Shown here: one piece after another, positions 12,931 through 21,784 of the stretch
Layout: each line of letters starts with the position of its first letter
Position numbering within the stretch: position 1 is the stretch's first letter
NCBI GenBank assembly: GCA_010084195.1
Contig: RGPS01000002.1
Location: 40,116-104,115, forward strand
DNA from: Terriglobia bacterium
GTDB lineage: Bacteria; Acidobacteriota; Terriglobia; Bryobacterales; Bryobacteraceae
Reading direction: 5' to 3'
DNA: 64,000 nt
Made by a program: the position numbers and the translations under genes
The notes under the pieces: generated by a model
The model's database searches: none
What the model was told of the DNA's origin: nothing
What the model saw: the letters and a program-made list of their open reading frames with translations, nothing else

Positions 12931-14186
12931 CGTTCGTCCCTCAGGGCTTCCACCGGTGTGAGGGATGCCGCTTTCCAGGCCGGAATCAACGACGAGATGA
13001 CGGCGATCAGAGCCAGAAAGCCGAAGGCGATTGCAGAAGTCTCCATCCGCACCGGCAAACCGGGGAACATCTCCGGCATTTCCACAAGTTTCAGAGAACT
13101 CGACAAGCCAAAAGCAATGCCCCACCCGACAATGCCGCTGGCAAAGGCCAGAACGCAACCTTCCACCAGAAAGTCCATTAAAATCCGCCCCCGGGTGGCA
13201 CCAAGGGCCTTTCTCAAGCCGATCTCCCGGGTGCGCTCTGACACCGTGACCAGCATGATGTTCATGACCCCGACCCCGCCGAGCGACAGCGTTACCAGCC
13301 CAATAAAAGCGAGGAAGACCGTCATAGAGTCAAAGATGCCATCCACTTCCTTCTGGTCCTCAACCGTGTCCCACATTCCCAGCGCGGATTTGTCAGCGGG
13401 ACTGAACTGGTGGGCTCTCGCGATCACGGCCTTCACCTGTCGCTGCGCAGCTTCATACTCATCCAGAGACTTTGGCTGATAGAGAATCTCGTCCAGCATG
13501 CCGGGCGAGTAGTATTTTGCGGGAGGGGGCACATCCCGAGTCATGGTCACGTAGGGAAGGAAGATCTTCTTTTCATCCAGACCGGAATAGCTGCTGTTCT
13601 GCTGTTTGTCGGCCATGATGCCTACAATGCGGTAGGGAAAACCATTGAGCGAGAGCTTCTGGCCATTCACGTTGGGGCGGGTTCCAAACAATTGCTTCTT
13701 CACGGCTGCCCCGATGATGCAGACCCGTTCCCCGCCCTGCTCTTCGTTCTCGGTGAAAAAGCGTCCCTCGCCGATGGGAATATTGCGGATCTGCGGAAAG
13801 TGGGCTTCCACCCCGCTGGTCTCAAAAGACCCGCTGTTGAACGGACTGGTCGCCTTCACGTTGCCCTCAATCTCGGCCGCGACCAACCGCACCAGATAGC
13901 ACTCACGCCGGATGTTCTCAACATCCGAGTACATCAACCGAATCCGACGCCCGGCACGCTCTCCCCCGGCCTGCAGCTCTGTCCTGCCGCTAAACACGAT
14001 GACGAGGTTTTCCCCCAGACCCTTCATATTGTTGTGCTGCCCTGCCTTAAAGCCATCTCCCATTGCCGCTATCAGCACGATTGAGGTGATACCCCAGGCG
14101 ATGCCCGCCATGGTGAGAAAACTGCGCAGCTTGTTCCGAAGCAAACTGCCAGCGACCTGCCGGAAGAGTTCGGCCAGATAGGTCAT
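12927..14186 (-). CDS. MacB/FtsX-type ABC transporter permease (first copy)
   Basis: 419 residues. An N-terminal helix (SFLTMAGIAWGITSIVLIAAMG) is followed by a periplasmic MacB-core domain and a C-terminal FtsX block with GGVGVMNIMLVTVSERTREIG and IPAWKAASLTPVEALRDER. It lacks any Walker motif. The start is 2 bases after the stop of the membrane fusion gene and the end overlaps the next permease by 4 bases, so the three genes are tightly coupled. By analogy with MacAB-like systems this assembly would export a substrate or pull material from the periplasm, but the ATPase that would power it is not in the operon. Confidence 0.88.
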   Translation of the reverse strand: MTYLAELFRQVAGSLLRNKLRSFLTMAGIAWGITSIVLIAAMGDGFKAGQHNNMKGLGENLVIVFSGRTELQAGGERAGRRIRLMYSDVENIRRECYLVRLVAAEIEGNVKATSPFNSGSFETSGVEAHFPQIRNIPIGEGRFFTENEEQGGERVCIIGAAVKKQLFGTRPNVNGQKLSLNGFPYRIVGIMADKQQNSSYSGLDEKKIFLPYVTMTRDVPPPAKYYSPGMLDEILYQPKSLDEYEAAQRQVKAVIARAHQFSPADKSALGMWDTVEDQKEVDGIFDSMTVFLAFIGLVTLSLGGVGVMNIMLVTVSERTREIGLRKALGATRGRILMDFLVEGCVLAFASGIVGWGIAFGLSSSLKLVEMPEMFPGLPVRMETSAIAFGFLALIAVISSLIPAWKAASLTPVEALRDER

Positions 14187-14188
14187 GG

Positions 14189-15388
14189 TTACTGCAGGAC
14201 GACCTGCTGACCTTCCTTCAGGCCCTTCAGGATCTCCGTCTTTGCCCCGTTCGAAATGCCTGCGGTGACCGAAACCTTCTTCACGCCTTTTTCGCCCGTC
14301 GGGTCCGGTAACTGCACCGAGGTGGACTTGTCCTTGTTGTAGAGGATGGCCCCCTCGGGGATGGCCAGAACTTGTTTTCGCTCCTCAAGGATGATCTCCG
14401 CATTGGCCGTCATCTGGGCCTTCAGCAGACGTTTTTCATTGGAAATCGAAACCCGTACCTCGAAGGTCGTCACATTGTCCTTCTCCACGCCGAGCGGAGA
14501 GATCTTGGTCACATGCCCGTCGAACTTCTGGTCCTTGAAGGATTCCACGGTGATCCGCGCCGGTTGTCCCAGGTAGATCTTGCCCACGTCACTCTCGTCG
14601 GCCTTGCCCTTCACATAAACCTCATTCAGGTCCCCGATGGTCATGATCAGGGTCGCGCTGGTGCCAACCACCAGGATGGAACTCACGGCCGAACCAACTT
14701 CGCTGTCCCGCGACAAGACGACACCATCAATGGGGGCGATGATGGTGGCGTTTCGAAGATTCTCTTCCGACTGCGCCAGCACCGCCTGCTGTTGCTCCAG
14801 GGCCGCCTTCGCACGACTGATAGACGCGGTGGCCGAGTGCAACATCGCTTTGGAAGATTCCTGCTTCTGAGCGGCTAAGCGGAAAGCCTTGTCGGCATCA
14901 TCCCGGGCATTCTGGGCGATCAGGCCACCCTGAAACATCTTCTGGGCACGCTCAAAATCACTCTTCAGGAACGGAATCTCCGCGCCTGCAGCATCCACCT
15001 TGTAGCGTTCGTAGTCGGCCTCGGCGGTCCGGAGGTTGGCTTCCGACACGTGCAAAGCGGCCTGCTGTTGCCGAACCTGAGGCAGCAGGTCATTCTGATC
15101 CAGTTCGCAGATCACCTGCCCCTTGCGTACGATATCGCCCACGTTCACGGGCAGCTTCAGAATAATGCCGCTGGCCTTACTCTTGATCTCCACCTGGGTG
15201 ACCGGCTGGATACGACCGGTCGCGACAACAGACCTCGCCAGATCGATTCGCTCCACCTTTGCCAGTTTCTCGGCATCAATTTTGATCGGCTTGTTGTTGA
15301 GCGCTTTTACAGAGAAAAATGCGGCGCCGGACAGTACAAGCAGAGTGAGAGTGACCCAGATAAGTGTCCTGCGTTTTTTGGCAGCCAT
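14189..15388 (-). CDS. HlyD/MacA-family periplasmic membrane fusion protein
   Basis: 399 residues from the ATG opening MAAKKRRTLIW, preceded by AGGAG about 10 bases upstream; the 44 extra residues of the track ORF run through a different small ORF. An uncleaved N-terminal helix (VTLTLLVLSGAAFF) anchors it to the inner membrane. Then come the barrel-sandwich (lipoyl-like) half with GRIQPVTQVEIKSKASG and VGDIVRKGQVICELD, a long alpha-helical coiled-coil hairpin rich in Ala and Gln (about residues 120-250), the returning half motif NATIIAPIDGVVLSRD and a beta-barrel domain. This is the adaptor of a tripartite exporter and fits the two downstream permeases. Confidence 0.9.
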   Translation of the reverse strand: MAAKKRRTLIWVTLTLLVLSGAAFFSVKALNNKPIKIDAEKLAKVERIDLARSVVATGRIQPVTQVEIKSKASGIILKLPVNVGDIVRKGQVICELDQNDLLPQVRQQQAALHVSEANLRTAEADYERYKVDAAGAEIPFLKSDFERAQKMFQGGLIAQNARDDADKAFRLAAQKQESSKAMLHSATASISRAKAALEQQQAVLAQSEENLRNATIIAPIDGVVLSRDSEVGSAVSSILVVGTSATLIMTIGDLNEVYVKGKADESDVGKIYLGQPARITVESFKDQKFDGHVTKISPLGVEKDNVTTFEVRVSISNEKRLLKAQMTANAEIILEERKQVLAIPEGAILYNKDKSTSVQLPDPTGEKGVKKVSVTAGISNGAKTEILKGLKEGQQVVLQ

Positions 15389-15392
15389 AAAG

Positions 15393-15545
15393 CTAGTTCT
15401 CCTGGTAGTAAATGTGAAGGCGATCCGGGCCGGGCTGACGGCGGTCCGGCGAGGAAGGCGACGCTCCCTCGCCCAGGCGACTGGCGAGCAGAATGCCGCC
15501 CAAAAAAACAGCGGCAACAAGGGTACTTTCAGCGAGACTCCACAT
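15393..15545 (-). CDS. Small membrane protein at the head of the exporter operon (50 residues)
   Basis: Too short for the ORF track. It reads from an ATG at 15545 to a TAG four bases before the membrane fusion gene. Residues 8-24 (TLVAAVFLGGILLASRL) form one plausible membrane helix with a short acidic/Pro-rich tail after it (EGASPSSPDRRQPGPDR). Its last codons contain the AGGAG that serves as ribosome site for the next gene, which suggests translational coupling. No homology is recognised. Hydrophobicity pattern, spacing and operon position support a real gene, but no strong ribosome site precedes it (only GAGA), so this is a proposal rather than a firm call. Confidence 0.45.
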   Translation of the reverse strand: MWSLAESTLVAAVFLGGILLASRLGEGASPSSPDRRQPGPDRLHIYYQEN

Positions 15546-15577
15546 GTTTCTCAAGTTGATTGATACATGCGAGAAAC
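15546..15577. promoter_or_regulatory. 7-bp inverted repeat abutting the start of the exporter operon
   Basis: GTTTCTC and its exact complement GAGAAAC flank 18 bases (AAGTTGATTGATACATGC). On the minus strand it ends immediately before the ATG of the 50-residue ORF. It could be an operator or a hairpin in the leader that hides the start codon; the sequence alone does not decide. Confidence 0.35.
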
Positions 15578-15612
15578 AAAAAAGTTCGCATCAAAGCGGC
15601 AATAAAGACCTG

Positions 15613-15652
15613 GGGATGGTATCCCTATTCAAAGGCGGGATGGTATCCCTAT
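15613..15652. promoter_or_regulatory. Twin palindromes GGGAT-N3-ATCCC, 24-bp period
   Basis: The 16-base string GGGATGGTATCCCTAT occurs at 15613-15628 and again at 15637-15652. Each copy contains a 13-base palindrome with GGT in the centre. The spacing of 24 bases (slightly over two helical turns) and the position just before the DUF1080 gene start at 15671 are those of an operator pair. The second copy ends 18 bases before the ATG. The core GGATGGYATCC also occurs in the hairpin repeat at 53013-53025, so these may instead be copies of a dispersed repeat. Confidence 0.45.
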
Positions 15653-15670
15653 ACAAGGAAGGTATTGACC

Positions 15671-16480
15671 ATGAAGAAGACCGTTATCACCCTCGCAGCG
15701 TTTGCGTTGGCGGGGACAATGTCTGCCCAGCAGAACCAGGACCATCGTTTGGGGTACGACGACACCCCATCATATGCCGGCTCAAAATGGAAGGTCCACG
15801 ATTCCAAACGCCCGCGCCCAGCCATGGTCGCCGGGACCTGTAACGCAGCCACAGTGAAAGCGGCTTCGGATGCAGAAGTCCTGTTTGACGGCAGAGATAC
15901 CAGCAAGTGGATGACGCCCGAGAAGGACGGCAAAGCGGGTCCCGTTTCCTGGAAGGTGGAGAACGGGTACATGGAAGTCATTCCGGGCAAGGGTGGGCTG
16001 AAAACCAAATCGTCTTTCGGCGACTTCCAGTTGCACGTGGAATGGGCCTCACCCGCCGAAGTAAAGGGCGACAGCCAGAACCGCGGAAACAGCGGCATCA
16101 TGATCATGGGCCAATATGAGGTCCAGGTTCTCGATTCCTGGGATAACCCGACCTACGCCGATGGCCAGGCAACCGCGATCTACGGGCAGTATCCCCCGTA
16201 TGTCAACGCGTCCTGCAAGCCGGGTGAGTGGCAGGCCTACGACATCATTTTCGAGTCGCCCAAATTCGACGGCGAGAAGCTGCTGAAGCCGGCTTACGTG
16301 ACCGTCTTCCACAACGGTGTCATGACTCAGAACCATGAACAGGTGCTGGGCCCGACCCTGCACCGCGCGGTGGGTGTCTACAAGGCGCACGGCGACCTTC
16401 CGTTGGAACTCCAGAACCACAATACGCCGGTTCGCTATCGGTCGCTGTGGCTTCGCCGCCTGAAGGCCCGGGTGGAGTAG
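15671..16480 (+). CDS. Secreted DUF1080 (3-keto-disaccharide hydrolase family) protein
   Basis: 269 residues from the ATG opening MKKTVITLAAFALAGTMSAQ, a clear signal peptide; the 37 extra track residues translate the twin palindromes. The mature part has the DUF1080 start signature VLFDGRDTSKW, then WKVENGYMEV, GDFQLHVEWASP, NRGNSGIMIMGQYEVQVLDS and a final LQNHNTPVRYRSLWLRRL, the concanavalin-like jelly roll seen in this family. Members bind or hydrolyse 3-keto-glycosides and are abundant in polymer degraders. The next DUF1080-like gene starts 3 bases after its stop, so the pair forms an operon. Confidence 0.88.
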   Translation: MKKTVITLAAFALAGTMSAQQNQDHRLGYDDTPSYAGSKWKVHDSKRPRPAMVAGTCNAATVKAASDAEVLFDGRDTSKWMTPEKDGKAGPVSWKVENGYMEVIPGKGGLKTKSSFGDFQLHVEWASPAEVKGDSQNRGNSGIMIMGQYEVQVLDSWDNPTYADGQATAIYGQYPPYVNASCKPGEWQAYDIIFESPKFDGEKLLKPAYVTVFHNGVMTQNHEQVLGPTLHRAVGVYKAHGDLPLELQNHNTPVRYRSLWLRRLKARVE

Positions 16481-16482
16481 CC

Positions 16483-17133
16483 ATGTCGCGGCCCTGGTTT
16501 CTCTGCGTGGCTCTGGTGCTCTCGCTTGTGCCGATTTCGGCCCAGACCAGCGCCACGCTGGAGGCACACGGTGTCGAGGTCACGGACACGGTGTATCAGG
16601 GCCGCAAAGCAGTCCGGTTGCTGGCACCTCCGGCAGCCCCAAACGGCGAGTCCTGGGCCGTTGTGAAGGGCAGCGCTTTTCACAACGGCGTGCTTTCGGT
16701 GGATGTCGCTGGCAAACCGGCCGCTGGCGCCGGGGAAGGGGCGCGGGGCTTCATCGGCCTCGCTTTTCGCCTGCAGGACGGCCACTATGAATACATCTAT
16801 CTGCGGCCGACCAACGGGCGCGCCGAGGATCAGGTCCGGCGGAACCACTCGACCCAATACGGCTCGCACCCCGGCTTCGATTTTGATACCTTTCGGAAGA
16901 TCGCTCCGGAGAAATACGAAGCCTATGTGGATCTGGAGCCCGGAAAGTGGACCAGCGTCCGGATTACGGTGGTTGGAACCCGGGCGCGACTTTTCGTGCA
17001 TGGTGCCGAACAACCCACCTTGATCGTGAATGACCTGAAAATGGGCGACACGCAGGGTGCGGTAGCCCTTTGGGTCGGCCCGGGTACCGATGGCTACTTC
17101 GCCAACCTGACAATTACCCCCAACAAGCCCTGA
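16483..17133 (+). CDS. Secreted DUF1080-like/LamG-type beta-sandwich protein
   Basis: 216 residues from ATG 16483, with GGTGGAG in the end of the previous gene as ribosome site. Signal peptide to about residue 20 (SLVPISAQ). The remainder is a single jelly-roll domain with GARGFIGLAFRLQDG, YIYLRPTNGR and a closing GTDGYFANLTITP, as in laminin-G/DUF1080-related lectin-like domains. No catalytic residues can be named. Overlapping context suggests that it acts with the preceding DUF1080 protein on a glycan or glycoside. It converges on the DUF429 gene with a 9-base gap. Confidence 0.75.
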   Translation: MSRPWFLCVALVLSLVPISAQTSATLEAHGVEVTDTVYQGRKAVRLLAPPAAPNGESWAVVKGSAFHNGVLSVDVAGKPAAGAGEGARGFIGLAFRLQDGHYEYIYLRPTNGRAEDQVRRNHSTQYGSHPGFDFDTFRKIAPEKYEAYVDLEPGKWTSVRITVVGTRARLFVHGAEQPTLIVNDLKMGDTQGAVALWVGPGTDGYFANLTITPNKP

Positions 17134-17142
17134 CGTGGGCTA

Positions 17143-17853
17143 TCATGGCCGGGGCACCACAATAAAGCCAGTCTCATTGGCACCGTACACAGTATTCCGT
17201 TCCCTGCCCCAGTACCAGAAATGGGCCGCGATATAGGCGCAGATCACTGCGTCGATCTGGTCCTCCACCGGTTTCGTCGGGCCTGTCTCCGGAATCGGCG
17301 GCAGTTCCAAACACAACTGCGGTTCCAATATTGCAAACCTGTCGAGACAGAGCTGCCTCAGGCGACCCAGTTCCGCAGCCTTTTCCGCACGACGTCCCTT
17401 CTTGTATTTGACGATCCGCCCAAGCCCGAACAGGCTGACGGTGGCCGCATGAGGGTAAACTTCCAGTTGATATCGTCCGCTGGCTTGAGCCAACATCCCG
17501 GCACCATGCTGAAACCCGAGATCGCTTATCTCTTTCGAGAACCGGAGAACGTACGGCGCGAAGGGGCGGCTCAGATTCGCCGGATGGCATCCGGCATGAA
17601 AACGGCGAAAATCGGCATTGAGACTTCGCTCACAGGGGCGGATCCCAAGGTCATTGGCAATCACGGTGGGAGCATCAATTGCCACCACTGCGTCGCCGTC
17701 CGAGGCCTGACCCCGAACCCAGGCAAGAATATCCCCGGTCGCCTGAATTCGGGTGACGTGCTTCAGCCGTAAACGGTCGCCCTCAAACACCAGAGACGCA
17801 AGGCCCGTCGGCTTCCCGTACCAACCAAGGTCAATACCCAGAAAAGTCCGCAA
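17143..17853 (-). CDS. DUF429 domain protein (predicted RNase H-fold nuclease)
   Basis: 236 residues. It opens with TFLGIDLGWYGKPTGLASL, an RNase H/actin-like first strand with Asp, and has AIDAP and a late DQIDAVICAYIA as the other acidic elements expected of DUF429, a family predicted to be nucleases but not biochemically assigned. The start is TTG, directly abutting the stop of the TonB receptor gene (TAG then TTG), so it is probably translated by coupling. No signal peptide. The pairing with a receptor gene has no obvious functional meaning. Confidence 0.8.
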   Translation of the reverse strand: MRTFLGIDLGWYGKPTGLASLVFEGDRLRLKHVTRIQATGDILAWVRGQASDGDAVVAIDAPTVIANDLGIRPCERSLNADFRRFHAGCHPANLSRPFAPYVLRFSKEISDLGFQHGAGMLAQASGRYQLEVYPHAATVSLFGLGRIVKYKKGRRAEKAAELGRLRQLCLDRFAILEPQLCLELPPIPETGPTKPVEDQIDAVICAYIAAHFWYWGRERNTVYGANETGFIVVPRP

Positions 17854-20800
17854 CTAAAATGTTAGCCGGAAGCCCAGCTGAATCCTCCGGGGCTCGGCTG
17901 CGGACGTGAATCCCAATGCCTCTGTGGGGCGACGATCTGCACGGCCCGTCACGTTGAACGGCCCCACGAACCCCACGCCAACCGTATTGTTCACACTCTG
18001 GTAATTGAGCTTGTTGAAGAGATTAAACGTCTCAAACATCAGGTCCAGACGAACTTTTTCACGAAGCGGAATGCCGCGCTGGAAACGAGCGTTAAACGTC
18101 CACAGGCTCGGGCCAAGACCAGTATTGCGCCCGGCGTAGGCAGGACGATCCGTGGTGTTGTGGCGGTCGTTGTTGATATCTGCCCCTCCCACCAGAAGAT
18201 TGAACGGCCGCCCGCTCTGATACTGATAAATCGGCGACACAACCCAGTTGCGCAGTAAAGCGTTCTGCGTGGTCGGGGTCTGGATCATCGCATAAGCAAC
18301 AACCTTGTGCCGCTGATCAAATGATGAAGATGCCCGGTCACAGCGGCGGCAGAACTGATTGTTCGGCTGGAAATCGCTGTTGTAGTCGGTACTCTCATCG
18401 GTAGCGTGACTCCAGGTGTAGTTGGCATGGAGTTGAACACTCTTGCCGACCCTTTTACTGCCTTCGAGGATCATGGCCCCGTAGAAGGAATTCGCGGTCG
18501 ACTCGTACAAATTGCTCTGGAAGATGAGCGGATTCACGAAATAGCCACCGGGGCGCGTGGCATCGGCAGCATAGTTCTGCGTACCAATATTCTTATCGAA
18601 AGGTGCGCTCGCCAGCAGGTTATCATCATAGGAATTCGTCAGGTGTGCGCCCCGGACAAAGATGCCATTGATCGCCCCGTTGAAACCGCTCCCGAAATCG
18701 CGCTGGATGCCCAGGCTGGCCTGCTGCGTCTGAGGGCTCCGGTAGTCGGGCGAGGCCTTGAAGATCACCGAAAGGGGAGGGAGAGGACCAGTCTGGCTGA
18801 TGTTGATGCCGAACTGCGTCAAATCGGACGGCGTGATGGAGCGAGACGGGGTGGGAACACCAATCACTCCGCGGGCCCGCAGCGTAGTAAAAATATTGGC
18901 GGCGCTCTGCGCACCAGGGGTCTGGATGGTTGTTAAAACCTGAGCAATCGGGCGGAACCCGGAGGGTGTGACGCCCAGCGCATAAACGCTGTAGTCGATC
19001 TGGAAATCAATGGAGGCGTAATAAATTCCGTAACCGCCCCGGATCACCGTCTTGCTGTCCGGGCTGTAAGCAAACCCGAATCGGGGTGCCAGCTTGTTGT
19101 GGTCGGTGCGGAGCGGGAGCCGACGGTTATCCACCTCATAGCGCAGCCCCATGTTGAGAGTGAGCTTGCTGAAGGGGCGCCACTCGTCATGAACGTAACC
19201 GGCGTAAAGCGGATACGTGGCAGCAACAACGCCGTTGCCGAAGCCCTGCTGGTAGCTTTGCGCCAGCCCCAGGTTGAAGGCCTGCAGCGAGTTAATCGTC
19301 GTCGAGGCCAGCGCAGCATTGACCAAACCCCCAGGCAACGCACCAAACGTGAAGCGACCGCTCATGAAGGTCGCGGAGTCGGTGTGCTGGTTGCGGATCA
19401 ACGCATAGGCACCCGTCTTGAGAGTATGTTTGCCGCGTGTCCACGTCAGGTTGTCATATAACTCCGAACGACGAGCGATGCTGTCGCTGGGCAGGAATCT
19501 GTCGCGGTTGAAGTTCCCGAAGCCGGCGATTTCGAGTGCCGGGCCGAATTTTTCATTGGAGTCGGTCAGCAGATCGTAGTAGTCAAACTGCGCGTGCGCC
19601 TCGTTGATCAGCCGGGGACTGAAGACGTGAAACCAGTTGAGCGTTCCGACAGTATCGAAGACATCCGACACGAACCCACGGGAAATGCCGGTCAGGGCGC
19701 TAACGTTGGGGTTCGTTTCGAAGCCTCGGGTGGTATTAAAGCGCGCCGTGAACTGGTTGTTCTGGTTCATCTGGTGGTCCAGGCGCAGAAGCCCCTGGTG
19801 CTGATCCGCCTGGAAAGGAAAGATTCCGCTGTTCTGCTGGAACAACTGCTGAACCGAAGCCGGCGTGCTCAGCACAGCTGTCAGTTGCGCCGAAGCCGCC
19901 GCCGGAAGCTGCGCCAGAATGGCTCTCTGGGCTGCTGTAGGTCCGAAAACAGACAGGTCGGTAAGAATCGGCACTGCCGCTGATTCACGTTTCCGAAGCT
20001 GTTCATAGTCGAGGAAAAAGAAGGTCTTATCCTTTACGATGGCCCCCCCGATCGTCGCCCCGAACTGTTGGCGCTGCGACTGAGGCTTTACCCGTTTCAG
20101 GACATTGGAAGAGTCCAAAACCAGATTGAAGGGGTTCCTGGCGTCCAGACCCTGGTGCCGAAAGAAACCAAACGCGCTCCCGTGAACATCGTTCGAGCCA
20201 CCCTTGGTCACAATGTTCACAACACCACCCCGCGACCCGCCATACTCGGCGGTGTAGTTAGACCGGTTCACCTGAAATTCGCGGACCGCTTCCTGTCCAA
20301 CCGTGGTGCGAACCCCTCCGCCGCCGTCGTTTGATTCCCCGCCGTCCACATTGATGGTGTTTCCCCGACCATTGCTGCCGTAGAAAGAAAGGCCGGAGTC
20401 CGGAGTCTGCTTCACACGGTAACTGTTCGAATCGGCGTTGGCCCTGGAGTCGGAGACGCCCGGTGCAAGCAGGGAGAAACTCAGATAATCCCGCCGGTCA
20501 ATCGGAAGTTCGGAAATCGCACGCTGATCGATGGTATTCGACTGCTGGGTCCTCTCGGTTTCAATGGCCGGAACTTCTGATATCACCTCCAGGACGGAAC
20601 TGCCGCTGGCAACCTGTAGCTTCAGGTCCAGGGAAATGGCACTGCCTACCGTCAGGCCGAGCCCCTTCTGGACTGACGGGCTGAACCCCACTTTTTCCGC
20701 CCGAAGATCATATGCCCCCGGGGGGAGCAGGTCCAGCCGAAAGGCCCCGTCCGGCCCCGTGGTTACTTTGCGCGTGAACTGTGTCTCCGGATTCACCGCT

Positions 20801-20943
20801 GTAATGACGACATCCGCCACAACCGCCTCGGTGGCATCAACCACAATTCCGCTCAGGGTAGCAGTACTGTTGGACTGCCCCCACAGCAGAGGCGCGGCAA
20901 CGCACGCAAGCAACGTGGCATGGCGAAATAATTTCGAAGTCAT
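17854..20943 (-). CDS. TonB-dependent outer-membrane receptor with CarboxypepD-like N-terminal domain
   Basis: 1029 residues from ATG (a TTG lies 9 bases further upstream). A signal peptide ending near LLWGQ is followed by a carboxypeptidase-regulatory-like domain (SGIVVDATEAVVADVVITAVNPET), a plug with the region DGGESNDGGGGVRTTVGQEAVREFQVNRSN-type signature and GGVVNIVTKGGSN, and a long beta-barrel that ends in an aromatic residue (LGFRLTF), as outer-membrane barrels do. This is the large acidobacterial Oar-like receptor type. The ligand is unknown; such proteins are thought to take up glycans or peptides. No TonB/ExbB gene is nearby. Confidence 0.9.
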   Translation of the reverse strand: MTSKLFRHATLLACVAAPLLWGQSNSTATLSGIVVDATEAVVADVVITAVNPETQFTRKVTTGPDGAFRLDLLPPGAYDLRAEKVGFSPSVQKGLGLTVGSAISLDLKLQVASGSSVLEVISEVPAIETERTQQSNTIDQRAISELPIDRRDYLSFSLLAPGVSDSRANADSNSYRVKQTPDSGLSFYGSNGRGNTINVDGGESNDGGGGVRTTVGQEAVREFQVNRSNYTAEYGGSRGGVVNIVTKGGSNDVHGSAFGFFRHQGLDARNPFNLVLDSSNVLKRVKPQSQRQQFGATIGGAIVKDKTFFFLDYEQLRKRESAAVPILTDLSVFGPTAAQRAILAQLPAAASAQLTAVLSTPASVQQLFQQNSGIFPFQADQHQGLLRLDHQMNQNNQFTARFNTTRGFETNPNVSALTGISRGFVSDVFDTVGTLNWFHVFSPRLINEAHAQFDYYDLLTDSNEKFGPALEIAGFGNFNRDRFLPSDSIARRSELYDNLTWTRGKHTLKTGAYALIRNQHTDSATFMSGRFTFGALPGGLVNAALASTTINSLQAFNLGLAQSYQQGFGNGVVAATYPLYAGYVHDEWRPFSKLTLNMGLRYEVDNRRLPLRTDHNKLAPRFGFAYSPDSKTVIRGGYGIYYASIDFQIDYSVYALGVTPSGFRPIAQVLTTIQTPGAQSAANIFTTLRARGVIGVPTPSRSITPSDLTQFGINISQTGPLPPLSVIFKASPDYRSPQTQQASLGIQRDFGSGFNGAINGIFVRGAHLTNSYDDNLLASAPFDKNIGTQNYAADATRPGGYFVNPLIFQSNLYESTANSFYGAMILEGSKRVGKSVQLHANYTWSHATDESTDYNSDFQPNNQFCRRCDRASSSFDQRHKVVAYAMIQTPTTQNALLRNWVVSPIYQYQSGRPFNLLVGGADINNDRHNTTDRPAYAGRNTGLGPSLWTFNARFQRGIPLREKVRLDLMFETFNLFNKLNYQSVNNTVGVGFVGPFNVTGRADRRPTEALGFTSAAEPRRIQLGFRLTF

Positions 20944-21010
20944 TACGAACAAGAGTTTGGCGCTATCCGGACCTGTTTGTCAAAGGAAATTCGGTCCGAA
21001 GCGGACGCCA

Positions 21011-21784
21011 CTACAGATTCAGCATCTCCCGAAGTCGCCGACTCTGCAGGCGGCTCACCGGAACTTCACTACCCTTCTTGTCCTCCATCTTGAGCTGGTA
21101 GGTGGATTTGAACCAGGGCATCACTTCGCGGATCCTGTTGATGTTGACAACAAATGACCGGTGAGCACGCCAGAAGATCTCGGAATCCAATGCCGCCTGC
21201 AGTTCTTCGAGCGTACGATAGCTGGATTGCCCTTCAAGTTGCGTGGTAACCAGGGTAATCACCCCGCCATCAATGGTCGCGAAAATCAGTTCATGTGGGT
21301 CCACAATCAGATTGCGTGCACCGCATCGGACCAGCAGGCGGTTCGAAACCGGACCCTTCTGTGGAGGCGGAGAGCCAGAAGCTTCGGAGATGCGGTCCGT
21401 AATCAGGCGGCGGACGCGGTCCACGGTTTCTTCCAGGCGCTCCCGCTCCACGGGCTTCAGCAGGTAATCCGTCGCCTCCAGCCGGAAGGCCTCCACCGCA
21501 AACTGATCGTAGGCGGTCGAGAAGACAATATGCGGCGGGTCAATACCCGTTTCCTGCAGACGCCGGACCACGCTGAGACCATCAAGGCCCGGCATCTGAA
21601 TATCCAGGAAGGCGAGAGCCGGGTCCAGTTTACGGATCAGTTCTACCGCTTCCAGTCCATTGGAAGCCTCGCCAACCACCTCAATGTCCCCAATCTCTTC
21701 GAGCAGGTACTTCAATTCGGCGCGGGCGAGGTCTTCATCGTCGGCAATGATCGCACTGATAGGGGAAGTGGCGCGGCGGTGCAT
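21011..21784 (-). CDS. LytTR-family response regulator
   Basis: 257 residues. Residues 8-125 are a receiver with the acidic pocket IIADDED, the phospho-acceptor Asp in LAFLDIQMPGLDG, FSTAYDQ and LLKPVER. Residues about 150-255 are a LytTR DNA-binding domain with FWRAHRSFVVNINRI, the typical invariant stretch. Such regulators bind imperfect direct repeats upstream of target genes. No histidine kinase is adjacent, so it is an orphan. It lies 67 bases upstream of the TonB receptor on the same strand, which makes that receptor a possible target. It is divergent from the epimerase gene. Confidence 0.93.
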   Translation of the reverse strand: MHRRATSPISAIIADDEDLARAELKYLLEEIGDIEVVGEASNGLEAVELIRKLDPALAFLDIQMPGLDGLSVVRRLQETGIDPPHIVFSTAYDQFAVEAFRLEATDYLLKPVERERLEETVDRVRRLITDRISEASGSPPPQKGPVSNRLLVRCGARNLIVDPHELIFATIDGGVITLVTTQLEGQSSYRTLEELQAALDSEIFWRAHRSFVVNINRIREVMPWFKSTYQLKMEDKKGSEVPVSRLQSRRLREMLNL

